A stretch of DNA of 6,912 nt from Dehalococcoidia bacterium (GCA_030640385.1 DAOWJL010000045.1:1-6912); one strand, 5' to 3'. Counted from the stretch's first letter, positions 1 through 6,096 are shown. Numbers and translations: made by a program. Notes: generated by a model not told the origin, from the letters alone.

Positions 1-983
1 CCCAGGTTCTTGGCCAGCAGACCGCACAGTATATTAAGTTCATCGCTCTCGGTAGTAGCCACAATGGCATCCGCCGATGGCACGCCCTGTTCGATAAGAA
101 AGCTGCGGTCGGTGCCATCACCCTGCAATACGTCGACGTTTTCCAGCTTGGCGGCTATTTCCTGGCAGAGTTCCAGATCGTTCTCAATGACCTTTACCTT
201 GACCCCCCGCCTTTGCAGACCTTCTGCGGTGAGGAAGCCAATCCTGCCGCCGCCGAAGACAACCACCTTCTTCGCCGGACGCTTTGGCTGGCTGAATAGC
301 TTGCCCAGTTCGTCCATAAACTCGCGGGGGGCAATCAGGTAGACGCTGTCGCCCTCGGTTATTACCTGCTCATTATCGGGCGTGATGACGCCTCCTTCAT
401 GGACAATAGCCGCCACGACGCATGGTTTGGGAAAGGTGAGTTCACCCAGCGTCTTGTCAACCAGGGCTTCCCCTTCCACCCTGAACTCCCTTATCTGGAC
501 AAGCCCATCGGCAAAGTTCTCCACCGGGGTGGAATAGAAGCCGGAGAGTATGCTCGTTATCTCCTCGGCAGCTTCAGCCTCCGGGTTGATGAATATATCA
601 ATGCCCAGACTCTTTGGCCTGACGACCCTGCGTGTCGCCGTGGCTGACTTAGCCGGCGTAACAAAGTAGCCCGAATAATCCGGGTTTCTGATTCTGGCGG
701 CGGTTGTACCGGCACCCAGTTCCTTTGCCATAAAGCAGGTGATCATATTTGTTTCATCGCTGTTGGTGACGGCTAAAACCAGGTCGGCACGGTCAACCTC
801 GGCTTCCCTGAGTATTTTGGGGGTGGCGGCATTACCCTGCATAGTTTTGACATCGAGTTGACGACGGAAATTTTTAAGCACCGTTTCAGATAACTCGATA
901 ACAACTACCTGGTGTCCCTCTTCGACGAGCAGAGAAGCAATATGAAAACCAATTGCTCCGCCGCCGGCTATAAGAATATACAT
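1..983 (-). CDS. trkA: TrkA-like potassium uptake regulatory protein (3' end beyond window)
   Basis: This is a peripheral, NAD(H)-binding RCK/KTN subunit that gates a Trk/Ktr potassium channel from the cytoplasmic face. Reading in from 983 the frame is open for 327 codons to the window edge, so the C-terminus is missing; full two-domain TrkA proteins are about 450 residues. Visible order: Rossmann domain 1 with the dinucleotide loop GGGAIG at residues 7-12 and acidic E30 at the end of beta 2; a DETN segment near residues 76-79; LGIDIFINPEAEAA near 126-139; a TrkA-C domain at about 150-225; then a second Rossmann domain with FGGGRIG at 243-249. The start ATG is preceded by AAGGTG at 990-995, 6 bases upstream. 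The linker between RNPDY and LGID looks about ten residues longer than I expect for the family. No trkH/ktrB channel gene is visible here. Family call is strong; the exact name (trkA or ktrA-like) is less certain. Confidence 0.93.
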   Translation of the reverse strand, partial: MYILIAGGGAIGFHIASLLVEEGHQVVVIELSETVLKNFRRQLDVKTMQGNAATPKILREAEVDRADLVLAVTNSDETNMITCFMAKELGAGTTAARIRNPDYSGYFVTPAKSATATRRVVRPKSLGIDIFINPEAEAAEEITSILSGFYSTPVENFADGLVQIREFRVEGEALVDKTLGELTFPKPCVVAAIVHEGGVITPDNEQVITEGDSVYLIAPREFMDELGKLFSQPKRPAKKVVVFGGGRIGFLTAEGLQRRGVKVKVIENDLELCQEIAAKLENVDVLQGDGTDRSFLIEQGVPSADAIVATTESDELNILCGLLAKNL

Positions 984-989
984 CTATTT

Positions 990-995
990 CACCTT
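990..995 (-). promoter_or_regulatory. Ribosome binding site of trkA
   Basis: AAGGTG reads on the minus strand 6 bases before the ATG at 983. It shares bases with the TAA stop of the small upstream ORF, which fixes the trkA start and suggests coupled translation. Confidence 0.7.
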
Positions 996-1137
996 AATCC
1001 TTACCGGAAATGCCTCTGAAGTATCTTGAAATACTCCGGCAGACATTTTTCAGTTTTTTACGGGGTTTTCTCAACCTGCGTAACACCCGGTCACCCGGCT
1101 TGGAGGCCGGTAACTGCTTAAGAGGCTCAATCTCCAT
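994..1137 (-). CDS. Possible small basic protein (47 aa) upstream of trkA
   Basis: An ATG-started ORF of 47 residues lies between a strong promoter and trkA. It begins MEIEPLKQLP and becomes very basic after residue 17, with about 15 Lys/Arg against 4 acidic residues. It has no membrane segment and matches no family I know. Its TAA stop (994-996) overlaps the SD of trkA (AAGGTG, 990-995), leaving 10 bases between stop and trkA start, an arrangement typical of translational coupling. Against it: the start has no convincing SD nearby (GTAAGG is about 20 bases away), and an in-frame stop lies a few codons upstream. It could be a genuine small protein, a leader peptide, or just untranslated leader with a chance ORF. 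Confidence 0.35.
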   Translation of the reverse strand: MEIEPLKQLPASKPGDRVLRRLRKPRKKLKNVCRSISRYFRGISGKD

Positions 1138-1183
1138 TATTATGAACTGTTCTTGGCCTTACTTTCCACTATTTTAATTTAGC

Positions 1184-1212
1184 ATTCTATGCTCTTGTTT
1201 TGCAGCTGTCAA
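1184..1212 (-). promoter_or_regulatory. Sigma-A/70-type promoter for the small ORF and trkA
   Basis: On the minus strand TTGACA (1207-1212, perfect -35) is followed after exactly 17 bases by TAGAAT (1184-1189, one mismatch to TATAAT). Transcription would begin near 1177, about 40 bases before the small ORF ATG and about 195 bases before trkA. It sits just after the stop of the CDF gene (1237), so trkA can be expressed independently of that gene. I saw no convincing terminator hairpin between the two. Confidence 0.75.
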
Positions 1213-1236
1213 TAGTAAAACCTGGCTTGGCTGGCT

Positions 1237-2178
1237 TTAAGGTGGCGGTTTTTCAACTTTATCTTTTTCCCTAGTAACAGTTATCTGGCATAAGATATCA
1301 TTAACATTACACTGCTCACATTCCATCTGGAGTGTAGCGTGCTCGATGTTGAACTGCCGGTTCAGTACCTCTTTAATCTTATCACGTATTTTAGCCGCCT
1401 CGCTGGTGGCAAGGTCATCAATAAGAACGTGGCAGTTCATTGTATGCATTTCTGGTGTTATGCTCCAGACATGAACATCATGTACATCCTTCACCCCGGT
1501 TATCTGATTAAGGCTCTCTATCATCTTTTTTACATCTAGCCCCCGTGGCGTAGCCTCTAATATGACTCTCAAGCCATCTCTGAAAATACTCCAGGCAGCC
1601 AGGACAATAATAAGGCCAATGAATATGCTTATAATCGGGTCCGCCAGCGATATACCGGTGAGCAGTATAATAACACCACCCACAATTACACCTATAGAAG
1701 CCAGGGCGTCACCCATGGCGTGCCAGAAAGCGCTGCGTATATTGAGGTTAGCCTTTTGCTCTTTGCGTAGCCAGAAAGCGATAAATATATTAACACTTAA
1801 ACCCACAGCGGCTACAGCCAGCATGAGGGGGCCGTCGACCTCCGGAGGTTGTTGCAGGCGTCGGAAGGCTTCATAGAAGATGACCAGGGCAATGGCGAAG
1901 ATACTGAGGGCGTTTATAATGGCAACCACTACCCCCACCCGATGATAACCGAAGGTCATACTGTGGCTGGCGGGGCGTTCAGCCTGTTTGACGGCGTACC
2001 AGCTGAGGCTAAGGGCGATGATATCAGCCAGTACGTGGCCGGCATCGGCAAGCAGAGCCAGGCTGTTGGCTAGAAGTCCACCCACTATCTCTATTACCAA
2101 TATCAGGATGCTGAGCAATATGCCGAACTTGAGCTTGCTGGCTATGGGAAGTGTATGTTGGTGAGAATGAGCAGGCAA
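1237..2178 (-). CDS. Cation diffusion facilitator (CzcD/ZitB-like metal efflux) protein
   Basis: A proton-coupled exporter of Zn2+ or a similar divalent metal from the cytoplasm, acting as a homodimer in the inner membrane. With the start chosen here it has 313 residues, normal for the family. Six membrane helices can be placed. Helix 2 carries LLADAGHVLAD and helix 5 WHAMGDALAS; each holds an HxxxD pair, the pattern typical of zinc-transporting CDFs of the CzcD/ZitB group. The cytoplasmic C-terminal domain shows DVHDVHVWSITPEMHTMNCHV and IEHATLQMECEQC. A short HSHQH stretch at the N-terminus may be a weak metal-binding site. Start choice: the ORF extends to a TTG at 2235, but AAAAGGAGA (2185-2193) lies ideally before the TTG at 2178, so I take 2178. 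The gene is divergent from the membrane-protein gene at 2351 and followed by trkA under its own promoter. Metal specificity (Zn, Cd, Co) is not decided by sequence alone. Confidence 0.94.
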   Translation of the reverse strand: MPAHSHQHTLPIASKLKFGILLSILILVIEIVGGLLANSLALLADAGHVLADIIALSLSWYAVKQAERPASHSMTFGYHRVGVVVAIINALSIFAIALVIFYEAFRRLQQPPEVDGPLMLAVAAVGLSVNIFIAFWLRKEQKANLNIRSAFWHAMGDALASIGVIVGGVIILLTGISLADPIISIFIGLIIVLAAWSIFRDGLRVILEATPRGLDVKKMIESLNQITGVKDVHDVHVWSITPEMHTMNCHVLIDDLATSEAAKIRDKIKEVLNRQFNIEHATLQMECEQCNVNDILCQITVTREKDKVEKPPP

Positions 2179-2185
2179 TACCTGT

Positions 2186-2191
2186 CTCCTT
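2186..2191 (-). promoter_or_regulatory. Strong Shine-Dalgarno that decides the CDF start
   Basis: AAGGAG reads on the minus strand 7 bases before the TTG at 2178. It lies inside the longer reading frame, 45 to 50 bases beyond the outer TTG at 2235, which itself has only a poor SD. This supports the shorter protein. Confidence 0.75.
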
Positions 2192-2218
2192 TTCAGCGTT
2201 CTATTGACATTAGCAATT

Positions 2219-2247
2219 ATTTTATCTGAATTCAACCTAAAATAAAA
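2219..2247 (-). promoter_or_regulatory. Possible promoter of the CDF gene
   Basis: TAAAAT (2219-2224 on the minus strand, one mismatch to TATAAT) would give a transcript start near 2212, about 34 bases before the TTG start at 2178. The matching -35 position (TTTTAT, 2242-2247) is poor. An imperfect palindrome, CTAAAA with 12 bases then TTTTAG (2237-2260), overlaps the -35 position and could be an operator. Weak support. Confidence 0.3.
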
Positions 2248-2285
2248 GCAGTTGTTTTAGCATCTACCGGCAGTTATTGAAAATG

Positions 2286-2317
2286 TTGCTTAAATTAACT
2301 TGCTGGTGTAGTATAAA
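2286..2317 (+). promoter_or_regulatory. Possible promoter of the membrane protein/PAP2 pair
   Basis: TTGCTT (2286-2291), a 17-base spacer and TAGTAT (2309-2314) overlap a second candidate pair, TTAAAT (2290-2295), 16 bases and TATAAA (2312-2317). Either would start transcription around 2320-2325, roughly 30 bases ahead of the TTG start at 2351. Neither -35 is good. Confidence 0.4.
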
Positions 2318-2350
2318 AGCACTTTGATGATGAGCTCAGGTAATGCTTAG

Positions 2351-2734
2351 TTGGCTTTTGAATATTTTTACTTAGTACTTATAGCTTCTGTAGGGGTAAT
2401 TCAGGCTGCCGTAGCCTATAACGGATTCAGGGGAATCTCATTTTTCAGCTATAAGGTTTCGGCTTATCTATTTATGCTAGTTACCACGAGTCCAGCAATG
2501 GCCAGATTTTTTACCTGGAATGAAAGAAATGACACCGGTGTGATTGAGGGCAGAGAACAGTTCTTTTTATTCATGCTGGCGATTGTTGCCGCCATCGGCT
2601 TTACCTTGGTGCTATCATCACTATTGAAACACTGGTCTCTGCGTAAGAACAATGGCGAGTTCGATGGCTTTGAAGCCCTGAAGGAAGTAACCTTTTTCCA
2701 GGCATTGCGGCACAGGTTTATTAAAAGACAATGA
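2351..2734 (+). CDS. Unrecognised small three-helix membrane protein
   Basis: A 127-residue protein I do not recognise. Hydrophobic segments lie at about residues 5-23, 35-53 and 69-91. Between helices 2 and 3 is a polar loop with ARFFTWNERNDTGVIEGREQ, and a charged tail rich in Lys/Arg follows helix 3. There is no cleavable signal peptide or known catalytic motif. An in-frame TAG sits directly before the TTG at 2351, so translation must begin at that TTG or later; any later ATG would delete helix 1, so TTG is chosen although its SD (CAGG, 2337-2340) is weak. The stop overlaps the start of the PAP2 gene as ATGA, so the two are very likely co-translated and may work together at the membrane. 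Real gene: likely. Function: unknown. Confidence 0.75.
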   Translation: MAFEYFYLVLIASVGVIQAAVAYNGFRGISFFSYKVSAYLFMLVTTSPAMARFFTWNERNDTGVIEGREQFFLFMLAIVAAIGFTLVLSSLLKHWSLRKNNGEFDGFEALKEVTFFQALRHRFIKRQ

Positions 2735-3312
2735 TAGCTATTGACGAAAATATATTCCTCTGGATTAACGGCCTGGCTGGCAAAATACCTGTTATTGACT
2801 GGTTGTTTAAAGGGATAGCCAACGATTATTTAATTATTGTGGGTTCATGTCTGGTTATGCTGGCTCTATGGGTGTGGGGTAGTGATGCCTATCAGCGCGA
2901 TAAAAACCAGAAGGCGGTAATCTGTGCTTCGATAAGCCTGGGGTTAGCCCAGGGATTTGTGTCCACGTGTAACGCTTTTTGTTTCCGCCCTCGTCCCTTT
3001 ACCGAACTGCCGACAAACTTGCTCTTCTATCAGCCATCAGACTCTTCCTTCCCGTCCAATTCTGTTGCCATAGTATTCGCCATCGCCTTCGCCATGTTTC
3101 TGGCAAATAGAAAGGTCGGTGGATTTCTCCTTCTGTTTGCCTGCCTCCATGCTTTCTCTCGGGTATATGTGGGTGTGCACTATCCTTTTGATGTTCTTGT
3201 CGGGGCAGCCGGTGGGATGCTTATAGCTTTTCTCGTCACCAGGATAATAAAAGCCCTTGAAAAATGGGTTAACATCGTTATGAGTCTTGCGCGAAAACTC
3301 TATCTCGCCTGA
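2731..3312 (+). CDS. PAP2-family membrane phosphatase (undecaprenyl-PP/lipid phosphatase-like)
   Basis: A 193-residue integral-membrane protein of the type 2 phosphatidic acid phosphatase family, which hydrolyses lipid phosphates such as undecaprenyl diphosphate or phosphatidylglycerophosphate at the outer membrane face. The N-terminus (FLWINGLAGKIPVIDWLF) is typical. Motif C1 is NAFCFRPRPF (81-90), with Asn where the classic motif has Lys. Motif C3, SRVYVGVHYPFD (143-154), is intact: Arg144, the nucleophilic His150 and Asp154. Motif C2 reads FPSNS (107-111), whereas the family normally has PSGH or PSxH, so the general-acid histidine is replaced by Ser111. About five membrane helices follow the usual order. 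The start overlaps the previous gene (ATGA), with no strong SD of its own. The C2 change could mean altered or reduced activity, so a BcrC/UppP-type role is a guess from family; the fold assignment is firm. Confidence 0.9.
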   Translation: MIAIDENIFLWINGLAGKIPVIDWLFKGIANDYLIIVGSCLVMLALWVWGSDAYQRDKNQKAVICASISLGLAQGFVSTCNAFCFRPRPFTELPTNLLFYQPSDSSFPSNSVAIVFAIAFAMFLANRKVGGFLLLFACLHAFSRVYVGVHYPFDVLVGAAGGMLIAFLVTRIIKALEKWVNIVMSLARKLYLA

Positions 3313-3330
3313 AATATAAGTCTGCAATTT

Positions 3331-3358
3331 TTGACATCTTTATTATTGGTTTTATTTT
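3331..3358 (+). promoter_or_regulatory. Possible upstream tandem promoter for the DUF47/PiT unit
   Basis: A perfect TTGACA (3331-3336) is followed after 16 bases by TATTTT (3353-3358), a mediocre -10. It lies 61 bases upstream of the clearly better promoter at 3392, in the AT-rich gap between the PAP2 and DUF47 genes. The gap holds no gene and no clear terminator. Confidence 0.3.
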
Positions 3359-3391
3359 ATCTGTGACTTCAGGTTTTTTCTCGAAATTTTA

Positions 3392-3421
3392 TTGACACAT
3401 ATGGTTATTATCAGCTAGAAT
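3392..3421 (+). promoter_or_regulatory. Sigma-A/70-type promoter for the DUF47/PiT operon
   Basis: TTGACA (3392-3397), an 18-base spacer and TAGAAT (3416-3421) give a near-consensus promoter with the same two hexamers as the one ahead of trkA. The start would be near 3428, leaving a leader of about 85 bases before the TTG at 3514. I found no clear PhoB/PhoP-type direct repeat beside it. Confidence 0.75.
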
Positions 3422-3498
3422 ATAAATGAAAATGCCAGCATTAAGTCGCCCTTTTGCGGTGTACCTGAATAATCCAGATGTTGTGCGTTTTATCTGGT

Positions 3499-3506
3499 GG
3501 AAGGGG
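3499..3506 (+). promoter_or_regulatory. Shine-Dalgarno deciding the DUF47 start
   Basis: GGAAGGGG lies 7 bases before the TTG at 3514. The longer frame beginning at the ATG at 3478 would place this purine block inside the coding region and add 12 residues that are not typical of the family. Confidence 0.7.
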
Positions 3507-3513
3507 TTCTTTC

Positions 3514-4143
3514 TTGGTTAAGTTCTCATTCATCCCCCGTGAAGAGAAGTTCTTTGACCTTTTTATAGATAGCGCCCGTAATATGGTAAAGACTGCCAGG
3601 AGCCTCAAAGATTTGCTTGATAACTGGGAAAACATTGGCGTAAAAGTAGCCGAAATAACCGAACTGGAGCACGAAGGGGACTCTATTACCCATCAGATTG
3701 CAGCCCTGCTGCACCGTAGCTTTGTTACACCGTTTGACCGCGAGGATATTGCACTGCTGTCTCATACAATGGACGATATCACAGATTTTATTCATGCCGC
3801 CGCCGACGCTATATTTATTTACAAAATAAAAAAACCCACCAAAAGAGCCAGGGAGCTGGCTGATATCATACTACAGGCGGCAGTCGAGGTTGAAAAGGCG
3901 GTACCGCTGCTCAGGCATCACTCGGAGCTGAGCAAGATTATGGAGCACTGCGTTGAGCTCAACCGGCTGGAAAACAGGGCGGATAAGATTTACCGCTCGG
4001 CACTGGGTGAGCTTTTCGATGTTGAGGAGGATACGGCTTACATCATCAAGTGGCGTGAGATATACGAGCATATGGAGAGCGCCACTGACCGCTGTGAGGA
4101 TGTGGCAAACGTGCTTGAAGGAGTAGCCCTCAAGCATGCTTGA
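3514..4143 (+). CDS. PhoU-like DUF47 family protein (phosphate transport accessory)
   Basis: A 209-residue cytoplasmic all-helical protein of the DUF47/PhoU-like family, which is usually encoded next to PiT transporters and is thought to modulate them. The family opening, FSFIPREEKFFDLF, follows directly after the chosen TTG start. Other markers are ELEHEGD (50-56), FVTPFDREDI (70-79), LENRADKIYR (152-161) and the C-terminal WREIYEHMESATDRCEDVANVLEGV. Several ExxxD pairs (E52/D56, E153/D157, E188/D192) match the metal-binding pattern of PhoU-like three-helix bundles. Length is normal for the family. The 3' end overlaps the transporter start by 8 bases, so the two genes form one translationally linked unit. 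An alternative ATG start at 3478 is possible but lacks family support. It is distinct from the longer PhoU of Pst systems; no pst genes are seen here. Confidence 0.92.
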   Translation: MVKFSFIPREEKFFDLFIDSARNMVKTARSLKDLLDNWENIGVKVAEITELEHEGDSITHQIAALLHRSFVTPFDREDIALLSHTMDDITDFIHAAADAIFIYKIKKPTKRARELADIILQAAVEVEKAVPLLRHHSELSKIMEHCVELNRLENRADKIYRSALGELFDVEEDTAYIIKWREIYEHMESATDRCEDVANVLEGVALKHA

Positions 4144-5155
4144 TGACCCCTCTTTATGGGTTCTCATTGTTATTATAGCCCTGGCTCTTGGTTTCGGTGT
4201 CGTAAACGGTTTTAATGATGCCGCCAATGCTATCGCTACCGTAATCGGTACCCGCACTCTTTCTCCAAGGAATGCTATCATAATGGCTGCCCTTTTTAAC
4301 CTGGCCGGCGCCGCTACCGGCACGGCTGTAGCCAAGACTATAGGCAAGGGCATTCTAATTCCGGAGGCAATCTCATTTCAGACGGTTATTGCCGCCTTAG
4401 CGGCCGTTATTATCTGGACGTCTCTGGCTACATACCGGGGGCTCCCGGTGAGCTTGACCCACGGCTTTATTGCTGCTATGGGGGCAGCCGGAATAGCTGC
4501 CGTAGGCACTGAGGCTGTGGATTGGGGTGTTATGGGAAAGGTTGTAGCGGCAGTGGTAACGGCTCCCGTTCTTGGCTTCATCGGCGGCTTTGCCTTTATG
4601 ATTCTCATTCTGTGGATATTCCGTAAAAGCATCCCGACAAAGGTACGAAATCTCTTTAACAATTTGCAAATCGTGTCGGCTGCATTCATGGCTTATAGTC
4701 ATGGTAAGAATGACGGGCAGATGCCAATGGGAATTATGGTCATGGCTCTGATCATCTTCAATAATGACCCCGGTTTATGGGAAAACTTATCTTTATTTAA
4801 TGCTGATACTTGGTGGATAATACTCATCTCGGCGGCGTCTATTAGTTTCGGTACGGCTATTGGTGGCTGGCGGGTAATCAAGACAATCGGTATGAGGGTT
4901 ACCACTCTACGCCCGGTGCACGGCTTTGCTGCTCAAACAGCGGCGGCTTCAGTAATTGAGGTGGCTTCACATTTGGGCATTCCGGTAAGCACCACGCATT
5001 GTATAAGCACATCAGTTATGGGGGTGGGAGTCACCCGGAGGTTATCAGCAGTACGCTGGGGAATAGCCGGTAATATTATTACCGCCTGGATACTGACCTT
5101 TCCTATCTGCGGTGTTCTGGGTTACCTGTTTTCTTTGCTACTGGGCTTGTTTTAA
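4136..5155 (+). CDS. pit: PiT-family inorganic phosphate transporter
   Basis: A 339-residue membrane protein that imports phosphate, typically as a metal-phosphate or with a cation, driven by the ion gradient. It shows the two inverted-repeat halves of the family. In half one: GFNDAANAIATVIGTRTLSP (25-44) and GLPVSLTHG (102-110). In half two: HGKNDGQMPMGIM (189-201) and GIPVSTTHCISTSVMGVG (281-298). About ten hydrophobic helices alternate with these signatures, and the length is near that of short bacterial and archaeal PiT proteins. The ATG lies inside the last codons of the DUF47 gene; GAAGGAG (4117-4123) is 12 bases upstream, a little far, so coupling to upstream translation probably helps. 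The stop is only 4 bases from the convergent gmk stop. Family assignment is firm; whether the substrate is phosphate or sulphate (some PiT relatives) is inferred from the DUF47 partner. Confidence 0.95.
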   Translation: MLDDPSLWVLIVIIALALGFGVVNGFNDAANAIATVIGTRTLSPRNAIIMAALFNLAGAATGTAVAKTIGKGILIPEAISFQTVIAALAAVIIWTSLATYRGLPVSLTHGFIAAMGAAGIAAVGTEAVDWGVMGKVVAAVVTAPVLGFIGGFAFMILILWIFRKSIPTKVRNLFNNLQIVSAAFMAYSHGKNDGQMPMGIMVMALIIFNNDPGLWENLSLFNADTWWIILISAASISFGTAIGGWRVIKTIGMRVTTLRPVHGFAAQTAAASVIEVASHLGIPVSTTHCISTSVMGVGVTRRLSAVRWGIAGNIITAWILTFPICGVLGYLFSLLLGLF

Positions 5156-5159
5156 TGGG

Positions 5160-5795
5160 CTAAAGATTATATTCCCTGGATATTAGCCGCAGTTTTTCGG
5201 CAGTGATGATAGCCCTGATATCTGCTACAACGCAATCAATCTTTCTCTGCTGGTTAATCACTATAAAATCAAAAGAGTGCATCCTTTTCATTTCCTCAAT
5301 AGCTGTTTGCAGGCGCAGGTCTAAATCTGTTTCTGATTCCGTGTTGCGCCGCCTGAGTCTGGTAATCAGCTCCTGCATTGATGGCGCTGCCAGAAAAATG
5401 GAAACCGCCTGGGGCAGGATTTTCTTGATGGTGTCGGCTCCCTGAATGTCAACCTTTAAAATAACATCACGCCCTCTATAAAGTGCCTGTTTCACCGGCT
5501 TTTTAGGTACTCCATACCAGTTGCCGTAGACGTTAGCCCACTCAAGCAATTCTTCTGCTTCAATCATTTTCTTAAATCTTTCCTCAGAAATAAAGCGGTA
5601 GTCAATTCCATCCTTCTCTTCGGAGCGGTGGGGGCGGGTGGTTACGGTTACTATGAAATCAAGGGGGACCTTCAGTTCCTTCATCCTGGATAAAACAGCA
5701 TCCTTCCCGGCGCCGGAGGGACCGGAAAGGACTAAAAGTAGCGGTTTGCTGCTTATGTTGAAAAAGGCTTCATCTTCACAGCCTGATTTTTTCAT
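5160..5795 (-). CDS. gmk: Guanylate kinase
   Basis: Cytoplasmic enzyme that phosphorylates GMP to GDP with ATP, in purine nucleotide synthesis and recycling. The 211-residue length is normal. The N-terminal P-loop reads SGPSGAGKDAV, with Asp directly after the catalytic Lys where many family members have Ser or Thr. The GMP-binding segment follows (TVTTRPHRSEEKDGIDYRF), then LLEWANVYGNWYGVP, the ILKVDIQGAD strand-loop and the lid RLRRRNTESETDLDLRL. Start choice: ATG at 5795 rather than the adjacent in-frame GTG at 5798; both lie within the last codons of remA and no strong SD distinguishes them. The roughly 20-base overlap with remA implies a shared transcript, matching the remA-gmk order known from Bacillus and relatives. 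The 15-residue N-terminal lead before the first strand is slightly long. Downstream it meets PiT tail to tail. Confidence 0.95.
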   Translation of the reverse strand: MKKSGCEDEAFFNISSKPLLLVLSGPSGAGKDAVLSRMKELKVPLDFIVTVTTRPHRSEEKDGIDYRFISEERFKKMIEAEELLEWANVYGNWYGVPKKPVKQALYRGRDVILKVDIQGADTIKKILPQAVSIFLAAPSMQELITRLRRRNTESETDLDLRLQTAIEEMKRMHSFDFIVINQQRKIDCVVADIRAIITAEKLRLISREYNL

Positions 5796-6069
5796 CACTC
5801 TGCTCTAGTTTCAGCACCGAACCGCCGCGGCTGACCTGCAGCCTGCCGGTGATGGTCTCCGGAGCTAAGGCTGCCAGCACGATGTGCCTGCTGTCGGTAA
5901 AGATAACCGCCTTGGTTCTTCTGCCGTTGGTCATATCAATGAGTAAGCCGTTATTTCTGGATTCCTGGATGGCGCGCTTGGTAGGTGCCGAGTTGGGCGA
6001 AGCTATGGCGATGACCCGGTTCATTGCCAGGATATTGCCAAATCCGATGTGAATAAGTTCTCCGGTCAT
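5776..6069 (-). CDS. remA: RemA family DNA-binding regulator (DUF370)
   Basis: A 97-residue protein of the RemA/DUF370 family. In Bacillus subtilis RemA is a DNA-binding regulator of biofilm matrix and osmoprotection genes; its role in other phyla is mostly unknown. Family hallmarks are ELIHIGFGN (4-12), NRVIAIASPNSAPTKR (17-32), IQESRNNGLLIDMTNGRRTKAVIFTDSRHIVLA (34-66) and APETITGRL (69-77). The ATG at 6069 has GAGG about 10 bases upstream. The C-terminal 20 residues or so are charged, variable, and coded partly over the gmk start. Its tight link to gmk argues for co-expression with a housekeeping gene. The family call is very secure; calling it a matrix regulator in this organism would be over-reading. 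Confidence 0.93.
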   Translation of the reverse strand: MTGELIHIGFGNILAMNRVIAIASPNSAPTKRAIQESRNNGLLIDMTNGRRTKAVIFTDSRHIVLAALAPETITGRLQVSRGGSVLKLEQSDEKIRL

Positions 6070-6096
6070 AATTCTAAACCTCAGTTTGATATTTTA

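Noticed and set aside
10..647. Two plus-strand ORFs at the left end (10-342 and 399-647)
   Set aside because: Both are antisense to an uninterrupted trkA frame with clear family motifs.
1213..1236. Possible terminator after the CDF gene (GCCAGCCAAGCCAGG followed by TTTTA)
   Set aside because: The GC-rich stretch is a direct CCAG/GCCAG repeat rather than a self-complementary stem, so no stable hairpin forms before the short T-run.
3313..3391. Pho box or riboswitch upstream of the phosphate transporter operon
   Set aside because: I looked for spaced direct repeats of the PhoB/PhoP type and for paired stems in the leader and found none convincing.
3871..4353. 160-codon minus-strand ORF across the DUF47/PiT junction
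   Set aside because: It is antisense to two well-supported genes, its translation resembles no protein family, and it has low-complexity Ala/Arg-rich stretches typical of shadow frames.
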